Assembly (NCBI GenBank): GCA_009840355.1
Contig: VXNZ01000019.1
Location: 64,101 to 128,100, forward strand
Reading direction: 5' to 3'
From: Chloroflexota bacterium
GTDB taxonomy: Bacteria; Chloroflexota; Dehalococcoidia; Lucifugimonadales; JADFKI01
DNA: 64,000 nt
The translations under genes were made by a program, and so were the position numbers. Below, in pieces: positions 8,940 through 17,561 of the stretch (the stretch's first letter is position 1; every line of letters begins with the position of its first letter). Under the pieces are notes generated by a model that saw nothing but the letters and a program-made list of their open reading frames with translations, was not told where the DNA came from and ran no database searches.

Positions 8940-9634
8940 CTAGCGTGCCTGAATTCAAGATATGCGGCATGCGGACGCTGGAACACGCGCTCGCGGCTGC
9001 GGACGCCGGGGCATCGTTACTCGGTTTCGTCTTCGTGCCGGGCGTACGCCGTCAAGTGTCGCTCGAACACGCGCAAGTGGTAATCCGCCGTGTGCGTGAA
9101 CGGCGCGGCGCGGCTTGCCCTAGCATTGTAGGACTGTTCGCCAATCAGCCGTTGGACGAAGTGAATCGCACTGTGAGCGAGTGCGATTTGGACTTCGTGC
9201 AACTCTGCGGCGACGAACCCGCCGACTACTGGGACAACGTGGACGCCTGGGTGATGCGGCAGGTGAAGGTTGACGATTCGCTCGGTCACGATGCGGCGGT
9301 GTCGGACGCGCTGCGCGAAGTCGAAGAGGTGGCGAAACGGCTTCACATCACCCTGTTAGACAAGCGGGTAAGCGGCGCACTCGGCGGCACCGGACACACC
9401 TTCGACTGGCAGATAGCTTGCGAGATTGCCAAGCGGCATCCCGTGTTTCTAGCCGGCGGTCTTGCGCCCGACAATGTGCGCCAAGCGATCGACACGGTGC
9501 AGCCCTGGGGCGTCGATGTTTCCAGCGGCGTTGAGACCAATGGCGTGAAAGACATTGCGAAAATCGCAGCATTCGCGGATATGGTCAAGCAAGCAGCTCA
9601 TGCACACAATGATGGTGGCGGGGCACAATCATAA
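8936..9634 (+). CDS. trpF: Phosphoribosylanthranilate isomerase
   Basis: A 232-residue TrpF, converting phosphoribosylanthranilate to its ribulose form. FKICGMRTLEHALAAADAG with the catalytic Cys is at the N terminus, VQLCGDEP lies mid-protein, LLDKRVSGALGGTGHTFDW carries the catalytic Asp region, and FLAGGLAPDNV and GVDVSSGVET are near the C terminus. It overlaps trpC by four bases. The trp cluster ends here: no trpB or trpA follows, although tryptophan synthase is needed for the final steps. Confidence 0.96.
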   Translation: MTSVPEFKICGMRTLEHALAAADAGASLLGFVFVPGVRRQVSLEHAQVVIRRVRERRGAACPSIVGLFANQPLDEVNRTVSECDLDFVQLCGDEPADYWDNVDAWVMRQVKVDDSLGHDAAVSDALREVEEVAKRLHITLLDKRVSGALGGTGHTFDWQIACEIAKRHPVFLAGGLAPDNVRQAIDTVQPWGVDVSSGVETNGVKDIAKIAAFADMVKQAAHAHNDGGGAQS

Positions 9635-9890
9635 CGCGCGCGATGCAATTACAGAATTCAATACGCTCGATGCGCTGACGACACTGTTCGACAATCTGTA
9701 TGTGCTTCGGAATCAGATACTACGCGGCGGCGCCACATACGGCAGTTCGGTCAATCGACAGCAATTGCAAGACGACACGAAGATTCTCGCGAGCCTGCTC
9801 CCGAATTTCTTCGACATAATGCAGGCGAACATACACATCGAAGGCTGGAGTAAACCGTACTATCCACGTGTCTATATTCAGTCGTCGTAG
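9600..9890 (+). pseudogene. Truncated HEPN-like protein remnant
   Basis: An open frame of about 96 residues whose core, LDALTTLFDNLYVLRNQIL then GGATYGSSVNRQQLQDD, resembles from memory the C-terminal end of a family of roughly 230-residue HEPN-like proteins with LYVLRNQLxHGGATWNSSVNR. The N-terminal part is missing, because the frame runs into trpF. The HEPN Rx4H motif is also broken: Arg stands where the His should be (RNQILR). It is best read as a decayed fragment rather than a working gene. The family call is from recollection. Confidence 0.5.
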
Positions 9891-9909
9891 CAAGCAGACT
9901 AACGGTAGC

Positions 9910-10395
9910 ATGGCAAAACCCGTCCCACTTCGCCCCCACACCGTCAGCATCGCCGCGCCGCGCGAACTGGTCTTTCAGATGTTGTCACACTTTGGCAGGG
10001 GCAGGCTGCCCGGCGACAGTAACGAGTCGTCGCGAGTTATCGAACAAGACGGCGACCGGCTGATGGTCGAATTCGTGTCGGAAACGCCAGTCGGCACATA
10101 CACGACCATCGAAGAGGTGCGCCTCTACCCACCCGAGCGCATCACATTCAACCACCTGTCGGGACCGCTTCGATATGTGAGCGAAGAGTTCACGCTTGAG
10201 GAAGTGGACGCACGACACACTGACCTTACGCACAGCGGCGAGTTCGTATGGCGCGATGTGCCGCTATACGGCTGGCTCGGCGGCATTTTGTACATACGAC
10301 CGGTGTTCGAGCGCACCATGGTCAAGCACATGGCGCAGATCAAGCAAGCCGCGGAAGCGCGTGCGGCGCGCAGTCGCGTCTTTCCGCGCGCGTAA
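9910..10395 (+). CDS. SRPBCC family protein (START/Bet v1-like fold)
   Basis: A 161-residue single-domain protein resembling SRPBCC, or polyketide cyclase-like, proteins, which hold hydrophobic ligands in a deep cavity. Features are the opening HTVSIAAPRELVFQML, the central ERITFNHLSGPLRYVSEEFTLEE and the C-terminal helix FERTMVKHMAQIKQAAEAR. The ATG at 9910 has only a weak ribosome-binding site; a GTG at 9868 in the same frame overlaps the upstream remnant. The ligand and role are unknown. Confidence 0.75.
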   Translation: MAKPVPLRPHTVSIAAPRELVFQMLSHFGRGRLPGDSNESSRVIEQDGDRLMVEFVSETPVGTYTTIEEVRLYPPERITFNHLSGPLRYVSEEFTLEEVDARHTDLTHSGEFVWRDVPLYGWLGGILYIRPVFERTMVKHMAQIKQAAEARAARSRVFPRA

Positions 10396-10413
10396 TGGCA
10401 TAGCGTCGCTGCC

Positions 10414-11478
10414 CTACCCGCCTCGTACTGCCTTCGTTACCGATGTTGACGACACTTTTGGCCCCCAGCTTGGTATGACGGCGCACATCGTCCGTTCTTC
10501 ACCGCCCGCGAATATCAGGAGGATGTCGTCCGGAGTCGCGACCAGCGGCAGCCAATGATTTTCGTCTTCGGGCATCACATCGCCGCCCACCTCGCCTGCG
10601 CGCTTGATGTCTGCGAGCGTGCGGCGAATTTTCGGCTGCAATGCGGCGCGAATGTCCTGTTTGCTCCATCCTTCCCACACGCTGCTTTCGCCGGAGATTA
10701 CGACTGCGAGTTCTCCCTGCCGCACAACCGCAGACCTGTCGTCCGTCGAACCAACGGTCGAGAGAGACGTACCGAGCGCGGACGACACATCCGCCACGGT
10801 GTTTATCATAGTCTCGGGACTGCCGCTCGCCCGCACCTGACGCGGCGATTCACACGCGAACACCGTAACGGCGCTCTGCGCCCGCTCAAAGCCGCGCTCG
10901 ACGTGCAACGGATTCCAGTGGGTCTCGGTTTCCGCCTCCGCGATGCAGTAGCTATACTTGCCAGGATGGCCAAGAATGCTGCGGTCGAACAGACCCGGTA
11001 TTGCGGCGCATGCGTTAATGAGAATCAACCGCACGGCGCGTCCGATAGTCGCGTTGGCACGATTGCCCGGTCCGAATAGATTGTTGCGCGCGTTGATGTC
11101 CAATTCTCGCGCGATGGGCCCGTTCACGATGACCATTATTCCCGACCCGCCCAGACTCGACGATGGCCCGACGAGGTTGAACTTCGGGTCAAGCATCGCC
11201 TCCGCCGTTGCCAGAACTACAGGCATATACTCCGGCATGCAGCCTGCCATCACCGCGTTGGCGGCGACCTTCTCCACGCTTATCTCACGGCGGCGCTCCG
11301 GCAGTTCACCGACGATTTCGCTTGCAGGTCTGCCACCACGCTCGATGAACTCTGCGACTCGTCGCTCCGTTGGCGGCACGACCGGAAGCCCGTCCGTCCA
11401 GCCCAGCCGGTACATCTGCTCCATCGCCTCGACCGGGTCGTCCCAATCAAATCCCACTAGTGTGCTATCCGTGCTCAT
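10414..11478 (-). CDS. Conserved protein of unknown function (DGLPVVPPTE family)
   Basis: A 354-residue protein with no domain I can name with certainty. Striking segments are GWTDGLPVVPPTERRV near residue 25, EKVAANAVMAGCMPEYMPVV, IMVIVNGPIARELDINA, LFGPGNRANATIGRAVRLI and HPGKYSYCIAEAE. From memory, proteins with this pattern often stand beside small UGSC-type (seleno)proteins, but no such partner is found here. There is no signal peptide or membrane segment. The start at 11478 has GGAGG five bases upstream; a TTG seven codons earlier is less likely. It is convergent with the SRPBCC gene. Confidence 0.7.
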   Translation of the reverse strand: MSTDSTLVGFDWDDPVEAMEQMYRLGWTDGLPVVPPTERRVAEFIERGGRPASEIVGELPERRREISVEKVAANAVMAGCMPEYMPVVLATAEAMLDPKFNLVGPSSSLGGSGIMVIVNGPIARELDINARNNLFGPGNRANATIGRAVRLILINACAAIPGLFDRSILGHPGKYSYCIAEAETETHWNPLHVERGFERAQSAVTVFACESPRQVRASGSPETMINTVADVSSALGTSLSTVGSTDDRSAVVRQGELAVVISGESSVWEGWSKQDIRAALQPKIRRTLADIKRAGEVGGDVMPEDENHWLPLVATPDDILLIFAGGEERTMCAVIPSWGPKVSSTSVTKAVRGG

Positions 11479-11692
11479 CTGCGCCTCCAATGCCGTCAAA
11501 TTCGCGCTGCCTGAATGCCATCGCTATTCGGCTTGCAAGTATATCAGTTTGCAGCGCCTGACTGTGCCGCTGTCTTCATTCTACCGCCGGGCGCTTCTGT
11601 CTGGTGACAAGTATCAATAAACTTGACAGGCTGATACGCCTAACTTAGGCTTGACCGCACTGATTTCCGCAATAGCTGACAGGAGGATAAAG

Positions 11693-12088
11693 TTGGCTTT
11701 TCATTTTGACCACATCCATCTGAAGGCGCCGGACCCGGAGAAGACGGCGAATTGGTATGTTAAGGCGTTCAATTTCGAGATCTACAACGACCGCGGCGTG
11801 CGTCCGAGCGGCGACAGGTTCATCGAGTGCAGGATGCAAGACGGCACGATTGTCCGCATCTCAGGCGCGAGGACTGCCGAGGCGACGGGACAAGGCGACG
11901 CGGAAGTTCACTTCGGCTTGGAACATTTCGGCATCACCGTTGACGACATGGACGCGGAATTAGAGCGGCTGCAGGCGCTTGGCGCGGAAATCGCGGAAGG
12001 ACCGATTTCCAACCCTGGCGGGCCGACCATCGCCTTCATCAAAGTGCCCGACGATGTGCGAATCGAACTGCTGCAGATGCCAAGTTAA
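11693..12088 (+). CDS. VOC (glyoxalase/dioxygenase) family protein
   Basis: A 131-residue vicinal-oxygen-chelate fold protein. It begins FHFDHIHLKAPDPEKTANWY, with the first metal His in the usual place, has HFGITVDDMDAELERLQALGAEI in the middle, and ends PDDVRIELLQ, giving the final metal Glu. The start is a TTG at 11693 with a perfect AGGAGG at 11681-11686. The reaction cannot be assigned: glyoxalase, epimerase and dioxygenase members share this fold. RidA follows 35 bases later in the same direction, a likely two-gene operon. Confidence 0.85.
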   Translation: MAFHFDHIHLKAPDPEKTANWYVKAFNFEIYNDRGVRPSGDRFIECRMQDGTIVRISGARTAEATGQGDAEVHFGLEHFGITVDDMDAELERLQALGAEIAEGPISNPGGPTIAFIKVPDDVRIELLQMPS

Positions 12089-12123
12089 AGCGCATCTACC
12101 AAATCAAGATTGGAGCAAATAAC

Positions 12124-12507
12124 GTGGTAAGGCAAGTCTATTTTCCGTATCCGAACAACAAGCCGGTGGGCTTTTCGCCGGCGACGCGCGTGGGCAACCA
12201 GGTCTTTGTCTCCGGACAGGTGGCGGCTGACGAAAACGGCAATCTCGTCGGCATAGGCGACGCTAAAGCGCAGTCCGAGCAGTGCTTCAAGAATGTTGAG
12301 GCTGCGCTGACCACCGCCGGAGCGGTCTGGGACGATGTAACGAAGATTACCTGCTTCCTAGTTAATGCCGACGATTACGCCGCCTACGCCGAAGTGCGAA
12401 ACGGCATATTCCCGGAGAACGGCCCCGCGAGCAGCACAGTCATAGTGACGGCGTTGGTGCGCCCGGAGATGCTCGTGGAGATTGAAGCCTTCGCAGTCGT
12501 CGAGTAG
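12124..12507 (+). CDS. RidA/YjgF/UK114 family protein
   Basis: A 127-residue RidA-superfamily protein; members hydrolyse reactive enamine or imine intermediates formed by PLP enzymes, or act on related small molecules. Family segments are VGNQVFVSGQVAADENGNLV, QSEQCFKNVEAALTTAG, ITCFLVNADDY and the C-terminal VRPEMLVEIEAFAVV, which carries the Arg and Glu of the active-site signature. GTG start at 12124, with a GGAG-type site upstream. Which RidA subgroup it belongs to was not resolved. Confidence 0.88.
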   Translation: MVRQVYFPYPNNKPVGFSPATRVGNQVFVSGQVAADENGNLVGIGDAKAQSEQCFKNVEAALTTAGAVWDDVTKITCFLVNADDYAAYAEVRNGIFPENGPASSTVIVTALVRPEMLVEIEAFAVVE

Positions 12508-12535
12508 CCTGCACCAGCAGCCTGGTCGGGAATTG

Positions 12536-12573
12536 GGGATTATGTTCCCCCTCCTAACCTTCCCTGCCAAGGG
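12536..12573. repeat. Short CCTTCCCC/AGGATGGGG hairpin repeat, copy 1
   Basis: CCCCCTCCTAACCTTCCCTGCCAAGGG is the reverse form of the short hairpin repeat found about ten times in this window, always between genes. Confidence 0.5.
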
Positions 12574-12663
12574 CTATGAGACTCGTTGACCGCGCATCAT
12601 TGATACTGGGGCATGTTGACATTTGGCGCGTGAGGCATTTCAAACACGACAAGCGCACTCATC

Positions 12664-12750
12664 TGTCATTCCGAACGCAGTGAGGAATCTAAAATCGTTG
12701 TGATCAAGCCGGTTTCCGACTCTAGATTTCTTGCTTCGCTCGAAATGTCC
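12664..12750. repeat. MITE-like inverted repeat, core-only copy
   Basis: The inner arms TGTCATTCCGAACGCAGTG and GCTTCGCTCGAAATG flank a short spacer and can fold into a long hairpin. The outer GACGATTTCACA arms found at other copies are absent. It lies between the RidA and HIT genes. Confidence 0.75.
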
Positions 12751-12788
12751 ACACAACTTAGAACATTCCTCACAAGGATGAACGCGAA

Positions 12789-13139
12789 ATGCCTGAAGAC
12801 TGCATCTTTTGCATGTTACGCGATGGCGTAATTCCCAGCGAAAAGCTGTACAGCGACGACGATTGCTTCGTGATACGGGACATCAATCCGCTCGCGCCGA
12901 CGCACCTGCTGGTCATCCCGAATCGGTGCTTCTCCCAGCTGTCCGAACTGGAAGACGAACCTGATGCCATGTTCGCCAGCGTGTTTGCGGCAGCGCGCAA
13001 GATGGCTGAACAAGAAGGCATCGCCGAATCGGGTTATCGCTTGATAGTCAACCAAGGCAGCGACGGCGGCCAAGAAGTGGCACACTTTCACATGCACGTT
13101 CTCGGCGGCAAGTCGCTGCGTGGTCTTGGCCTGGGTTAG
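12789..13139 (+). CDS. HIT family nucleotide-binding protein
   Basis: A 116-residue histidine-triad protein of the HINT type, which hydrolyses nucleoside phosphoramidates and similar adenylates. It starts DCIFCMLRDGVIPSEKLY, has PTHLLVIPNRC, and ends with the His triad VAHFHMHVLGG. Length is exactly that of bacterial HINT proteins. The ATG at 12789 lies about 40 bases after the repeat element. The next gene is convergent. Confidence 0.93.
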   Translation: MPEDCIFCMLRDGVIPSEKLYSDDDCFVIRDINPLAPTHLLVIPNRCFSQLSELEDEPDAMFASVFAAARKMAEQEGIAESGYRLIVNQGSDGGQEVAHFHMHVLGGKSLRGLGLG

Positions 13140-13173
13140 GCTCTTGGCGTAGTAAAGCGGTAGCCGGCAGAGC

Positions 13174-14064
13174 CTAGACAGGCATGGTGCGGCCCGTATG
13201 CACCCTGCCTATTCGCGCCGCTTCTTCGCCCCCGGGACCGCCTGCCGAGCAGACCATCACGCCCTCGTCAATCATCTCCGTTACATTCTCGGGCGAAACG
13301 CCGTTCAGGAAGAACAGACCGGCGTCGCGACAAGCTTGAAATATACGATCACGAGCCGCGAGAAGTTCAGGTGTGAACGGGTTCGGCGGAGTTTTGAAGC
13401 CGTGCGCCATGCTCATGTCGCCGGGTCCCCATTCCGCATAGGTGATGCCGGATATACGAGTGCTGAGTTCGGCATTCTCCAGCGCGCGCTTGTTTTCCAG
13501 CTTTAGACCCAGCATGAGTTCGCCGTTAGGATTCAAGGGCCAGGGGTCGGCTTTGTCCAGATACTCGTCCGCGGACACGCCCCAAACCTCGGCGGCAGGT
13601 CCCTGAGCGCCAGCTCCACGAGTTCCCCTGCCGATGAGTTCGCCCACGCCAATATCTTGGAAAGTATAGCGGCACGATTCAACGAACGCCCTTACTGCGC
13701 CCGGCGTCTCTGCGTTGCAAAGGATGATGCCATGCACGCCGCGCGCCAAAATTTGCCGGAACTGCCATGCGTTGTAACGCACGATTTCCTCGCTGCCACC
13801 GTCAACCGGCACTTCCACAATTACCGCTGGCGTGCGGTGTCCACTATTCGTCGGTCCGGCGTCCACCAGACCGCGCATGAACTGGTCAAGCCCTGCCATA
13901 TCGAACGCGCCGTGTTCCATGCCAATGTTGATGTAATCGGCGTAGGTGCTCGCCATTTCCCTGCCGTATTCATACGTCAGCACCGCGCCCGAGTGCGCGC
14001 CGGTGTAGTATATGGGCTGACCTTGTTCAAGCAGTTCGATAGCGCGATTAATTCGCTTAGCCAT
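13174..14064 (-). CDS. HpcH/HpaI family aldolase, copy 1
   Basis: A 296-residue member of the HpcH/HpaI (2-oxo-3-deoxy acid) aldolase family, divalent-metal-dependent class II enzymes with a TIM-barrel fold. The metal-binding Glu and Asp fit LGLKLENKRALEN and ITYAEWGPGDMS. MEHGAFDMAGLDQFMRGL and ARGVHGIILCNAETPGAVRA are the usual barrel segments. GGAAGGAAA precedes the ATG. The next gene upstream on this strand is a clear paralogue in the same orientation with the same opening residues (MAKRINR), so this is a tandem duplication. The substrate is unknown; sugar-acid or aromatic-acid breakdown is typical. Confidence 0.86.
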   Translation of the reverse strand: MAKRINRAIELLEQGQPIYYTGAHSGAVLTYEYGREMASTYADYINIGMEHGAFDMAGLDQFMRGLVDAGPTNSGHRTPAVIVEVPVDGGSEEIVRYNAWQFRQILARGVHGIILCNAETPGAVRAFVESCRYTFQDIGVGELIGRGTRGAGAQGPAAEVWGVSADEYLDKADPWPLNPNGELMLGLKLENKRALENAELSTRISGITYAEWGPGDMSMAHGFKTPPNPFTPELLAARDRIFQACRDAGLFFLNGVSPENVTEMIDEGVMVCSAGGPGGEEAARIGRVHTGRTMPV

Positions 14065-14167
14065 TATGATTTCCTTCCGTCAACTATTACAGGTCCAATC
14101 ACCTAAATGGAGGGGCTGCTAAGATGAGCCTGATGAAGCTACATCAACCCTACTGCGCGAATCGCCG

Positions 14168-15061
14168 CTAAACAGGCATCGTCCTGCCGGTAATTTGGCG
14201 CCCGATAGCCGCGCCTTCTTCGCCCACGCCGGACAGTATCTTCACACCGTCACCCATCAGCTTATTCACGCGTGCTTCAACGCTGATGGTGTAGTCGCTC
14301 CAGCTGCACAGGAATGCCAAGCCAGCCGCGTCGCACGCCGCCTTGACGCGCTGCCGCGCCTCTTCCATGTCGTCGGGATACGGCGGGTCGTGTGCATCAG
14401 CATATCCGAACGACAAGCCCATGTCGCCTGGGCCCCACTCGGCGAAGGCAATGCCGGGCACAGCCGCACTCGCCTCGCAATTTTCCAGCGCACGCTTATT
14501 CTCTAACTTCAGCCCGAGGACAATCTCGCCGTCGGGATTGAGCGGCCATGGGTCCGCAATCTTCATGTATTCGTCCGGCGCAACACCCCATATCTCCGCC
14601 GCGCTGCGCTGTCCACCACCACCGCGCCGACCTACGCCTAGCCCGTCGCCGACGCCAGCCGTCTGGAACGGGTAACGGCACGCCTCCACGAACGCCTGCA
14701 CCGCGCCTTCGGTCTCCGCATGGCACAGCAGAATACCATGAATACCACGCGCAAGCGCCTGCTTCATCATCCAGGCGTTCGCACGGACGACATCTTCGTT
14801 CGTGCCATCTGTGGGGATAGTCATGATTACTGGAGGCGTGCGGTGTCCGCTTGGCGTTGGGCCGCCGTCCACCAGCCCGCGCATGAACTCGTCGAGGGCG
14901 GACATGTCGAATGGACCATGCTCCATCTCCACACCGATGTAGTCCGCCCAAGTGGACGCCATCGCCTTGCCGTTCTCGTAGGACAATTCGTGCGCGCCGG
15001 CATTGTACAGGGGCTGCCCCTGGTCCAACAATTCGATAACTCTGTTGATTCGTTTCGCCAT
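14168..15061 (-). CDS. HpcH/HpaI family aldolase, copy 2
   Basis: A 297-residue paralogue of the adjacent gene, with the same framework (MEHGPFDMSALDEFMRGL, ARGIHGILLCHAETEGAVQA, LGLKLENKRALEN, AFAEWGPGDMG). The C-terminal third differs (a segment ending SVEARVNKLMGDGVKILSG), so the two copies may act on different substrates. GAGG precedes the ATG. The copies are 103 bases apart and probably co-transcribed. Confidence 0.86.
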   Translation of the reverse strand: MAKRINRVIELLDQGQPLYNAGAHELSYENGKAMASTWADYIGVEMEHGPFDMSALDEFMRGLVDGGPTPSGHRTPPVIMTIPTDGTNEDVVRANAWMMKQALARGIHGILLCHAETEGAVQAFVEACRYPFQTAGVGDGLGVGRRGGGGQRSAAEIWGVAPDEYMKIADPWPLNPDGEIVLGLKLENKRALENCEASAAVPGIAFAEWGPGDMGLSFGYADAHDPPYPDDMEEARQRVKAACDAAGLAFLCSWSDYTISVEARVNKLMGDGVKILSGVGEEGAAIGRQITGRTMPV

Positions 15062-15188
15062 TCCTCACCTCGTAAAGTATTGCATCCCGCTAATTCAACG
15101 CGCAGTCTATCGCATCAAACTCGCGACTGCCAATCATCAAACTTCTAGTGCAGGTTACCCGGACGCCAGAAAGAATCTTCGCTCACAA

Positions 15189-15222
15189 TGTTCCTTCTCC
15201 CTTCAGTGAGGAAGGGAACAAG
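15189..15222. repeat. Short hairpin repeat, copy 2
   Basis: GTTCCTTCTCCC and GAGGAAGGGAAC form a short hairpin of the CCTTCCCC family between the aldolases and the phosphoesterase. Confidence 0.45.
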
Positions 15223-15250
15223 ACGTGCTACTCCACCATCTGGCACAGAT

Positions 15251-15766
15251 TTACCGCGCCGGCACGATTGTCTCGATTTCCGCATGAAAACCACCGTTAT
15301 CCACGGTAAGCACCGCGATGGTGGCAGCGACCATGAACGACGGATAGCCTTGACCCGGGTTCAAAAAATGCACGCCGTCTCTCAATTCGTTGAGAGGCTC
15401 ATGTGTATGCCCGAACAGGACTATATCGACCGGTTCCTCGAAGTCGCCGAGCAGGTCTTCGAGCGGGAACTCTGGCCCGCCCCAAGCAGGATGCGTCACG
15501 CCAATACGCACGCCTTCGATTTCCAACACTTCGACATAAGGCAAAGTGTCCCGTAAGTCCGGCGGGTCGGCATTGCCGTGCACCACGACTGCCTGTTTCG
15601 CCACGCTGCGCAGCCCGTCAACCACATCCATCCGCACAATATCGCCACAATGCACGGCAATGTCGGCGTCGGCGACAGCGGTGCGTATGTCGGCGTGAAC
15701 TTCGTCCCATCGGTTGCAGTGCGTGTCCGAAAACACAACGATTCTTGTACTCATAACGGCAAGCAT
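15251..15766 (-). CDS. YfcE/MJ0936-type metallophosphoesterase
   Basis: A 171-residue calcineurin-like phosphoesterase. All five family motifs are present in order: VFSDTHCN, VHCGDIV, VHGNADPP, GVTHPAWGG and FGHTHEPL, giving the two-metal site. Members of this short family hydrolyse phosphodiesters such as cyclic nucleotides or model substrates; the natural target here is not known. The first Met is used for the coordinates, but a second Met four codons later (MSTRIVVFSD) would give the more usual start, and neither has a strong ribosome-binding site. Confidence 0.88.
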   Translation of the reverse strand: MLAVMSTRIVVFSDTHCNRWDEVHADIRTAVADADIAVHCGDIVRMDVVDGLRSVAKQAVVVHGNADPPDLRDTLPYVEVLEIEGVRIGVTHPAWGGPEFPLEDLLGDFEEPVDIVLFGHTHEPLNELRDGVHFLNPGQGYPSFMVAATIAVLTVDNGGFHAEIETIVPAR

Positions 15767-15896
15767 CTTATCACAGACCGCCTTATCTATGGCGCATCAG
15801 TTGCCCATTCCTAATCAGTAGCAAGGGAGTTAGGAAGGCTATCCACACATGATATGTGTCTGTTCTAAGGTAAATCTCCGAATTCGTCCTATGCTT

Positions 15897-16132
15897 GAGA
15901 CGATTTCACAAATTCCTATTGTTGTCATTCCGCGCTGTTTTTATCATTCCGAATACTTCTCCCTTGTCATTCCAAATACTTCTCCCCTGTCCTTTGTCAT
16001 TCCGAACGCAGTGAGGAATCTGAAGCATCTCCCTGCGAAGACAAGGATCGCTGTCTGCAAACCTGTTGCCGACTTTAGATTTCTCGTTGCGCTCGAAATG
16101 ACAGGCATAAATTGCACTTGTGAAATCGTCTT
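15897..16132. repeat. MITE-like element with terminal inverted repeats, long copy
   Basis: The left end reads AGACGATTTCACAAATT and the right end is its inverse (TTGTGAAATCGTCTT). Inside are the arms CATTCCGAACGCAGTG and GCGCTCGAAATGACA. Between the left end and the core, a CATTCCgaAtactTCTCCC-like unit is tandemly repeated about three times. The element fills most of the 488-base gap between the phosphoesterase and the first CoA-transferase; the rest of that gap holds no gene that I can see. Confidence 0.8.
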
Positions 16133-16254
16133 AATCCACGCCATTGTTATCTTGAATTTGCGTTATGTGATACAATCCCCGCAGTGTTTTATTGACCGCA
16201 ACCGAAGGCTCGTCGCATCGTGCAACGAGCATACACAGACTGGAGGCATAGACT

Positions 16255-17505
16255 GTGAATTCCAATGGTCATTTCTCCGGTAACGGTCCCCTCAAGGGCA
16301 TCCGCGTGCTGGATATGACGGTATGGCAGTTCGGACCCGTGAGCACCGCGATGATGGGCGACATGGGCGCCGATGTCATCAAGATTGAGGCGCTAGACGG
16401 AGACGCAGGGCGCGGCTTGTGGCGAGCGTCCACCATGAATATGGACTTGGGCGAAGGGCGCAATGCGTACTTCGAGGCATGCAACCGCAACAAGCGTGGC
16501 ATCGCCGTCAATCTGAAGACCGAAGAAGGCCGGCAGATAATCTACAAGCTGGTAAAGGAAGCCGACGTGTTCGTGCAGAACTACCGTCAGGGCGTCGCGG
16601 AACGACTCGGCGTCGGCTACGACACGCTGCACGAGATTAACCCCATGCTGGTGTACGGCTCCGCCAACGGCTATGGGCCAGAGGGCCCGGATTCGCACCT
16701 ACCGTCATTCGACGGTTGCGGACAAGCGCGCGCCGGTCTGATGATGTCGGCGACGGAGCCGGACGCCGAGTATCCTACGCGTATTTCGCAGGGCGTGTCT
16801 GACCAGATGGGCGGCATAATGCTATGTCTGGGCGTGCTGTCCGCGCTCGTGTGCCGCAATCAACAGGGCATCGGGCAGAAGGTCGAAGCGTCCCACCTAA
16901 GCGCGAACATGTGGCTGCAAGGGCTTGGCATCAGCATGAGCCTGTTGAACAACGGTCAGACCTTCGGCTCGTACGAGCGCGACGCGCCCACGAATCCGCT
17001 GTCGAACGTGTACAAGTGCAAGGACGGGCGCTGCATTCAGATGATGCATCTGCAACCCGACCCTTACTGGCGACCAATCTGCCGCGCGATGGGTATGGAC
17101 GACATCATCGACGACCCGCGCTTTGCCGATATGCGCGCGCGCGCCGATAACACGGTGGAGCTTGTCAGGATAATGGACGAAAAGTTCGCCACGAAGACCG
17201 CCGACGAATGGGACAACATCTTCCGCGAGTTCGAGGTTGACTTCATCTACGCGAAGGTGCAGTCCATCACAGACCTTGAAGACGACGTGCAGGTGGTGAA
17301 AAACAACTATATCACCGACTTCGATCACCCGGTTCTCGGCGATGTAAAGATGTGCAATCATCCAAACATCTACAGCGAAACGCCTGCCGGAATATGGCAG
17401 GAAGCTCCGGAACTAGGGCAGCACACAGAGCAGATCCTAATCGACGAACTCGGCTACGACTGGGACGACATCAAGGAGTTGCAGGACGCGGGCGCAATAC
17501 TGTGA
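16255..17505 (+). CDS. CaiB/BaiF (family III) CoA-transferase, copy 1
   Basis: A 416-residue family III CoA-transferase, moving CoA between carboxylic acids through a covalent Asp intermediate. The opening PLKGIRVLDMTVWQFGPVST and MGADVIKIEALDGD are typical, NRNKRGIAVNLKTEEGR is the conserved loop before the catalytic Asp region (EADVFVQNYRQGVAERLG), and the C-terminal half is the usual interlocked-dimer tail. The GTG start at 16255 has GGAGG at 16242-16246. A paralogue lies 3 kb downstream beyond a ThDP lyase. The substrates are unknown; formyl-CoA, oxalate or aromatic acids are possible. Confidence 0.93.
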   Translation: MNSNGHFSGNGPLKGIRVLDMTVWQFGPVSTAMMGDMGADVIKIEALDGDAGRGLWRASTMNMDLGEGRNAYFEACNRNKRGIAVNLKTEEGRQIIYKLVKEADVFVQNYRQGVAERLGVGYDTLHEINPMLVYGSANGYGPEGPDSHLPSFDGCGQARAGLMMSATEPDAEYPTRISQGVSDQMGGIMLCLGVLSALVCRNQQGIGQKVEASHLSANMWLQGLGISMSLLNNGQTFGSYERDAPTNPLSNVYKCKDGRCIQMMHLQPDPYWRPICRAMGMDDIIDDPRFADMRARADNTVELVRIMDEKFATKTADEWDNIFREFEVDFIYAKVQSITDLEDDVQVVKNNYITDFDHPVLGDVKMCNHPNIYSETPAGIWQEAPELGQHTEQILIDELGYDWDDIKELQDAGAIL

Positions 17506-17561
17506 AGAACAGAATAGGCACTTCCAACAGACTGATTAGAGCAAGAGGATGTTAACGCCAT

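Noticed and set aside
15849-16283. 144-residue open frame between the phosphoesterase and the CoA-transferase
   Set aside because: It is made almost wholly of the MITE-like repeat and overlaps the true start of the CoA-transferase.
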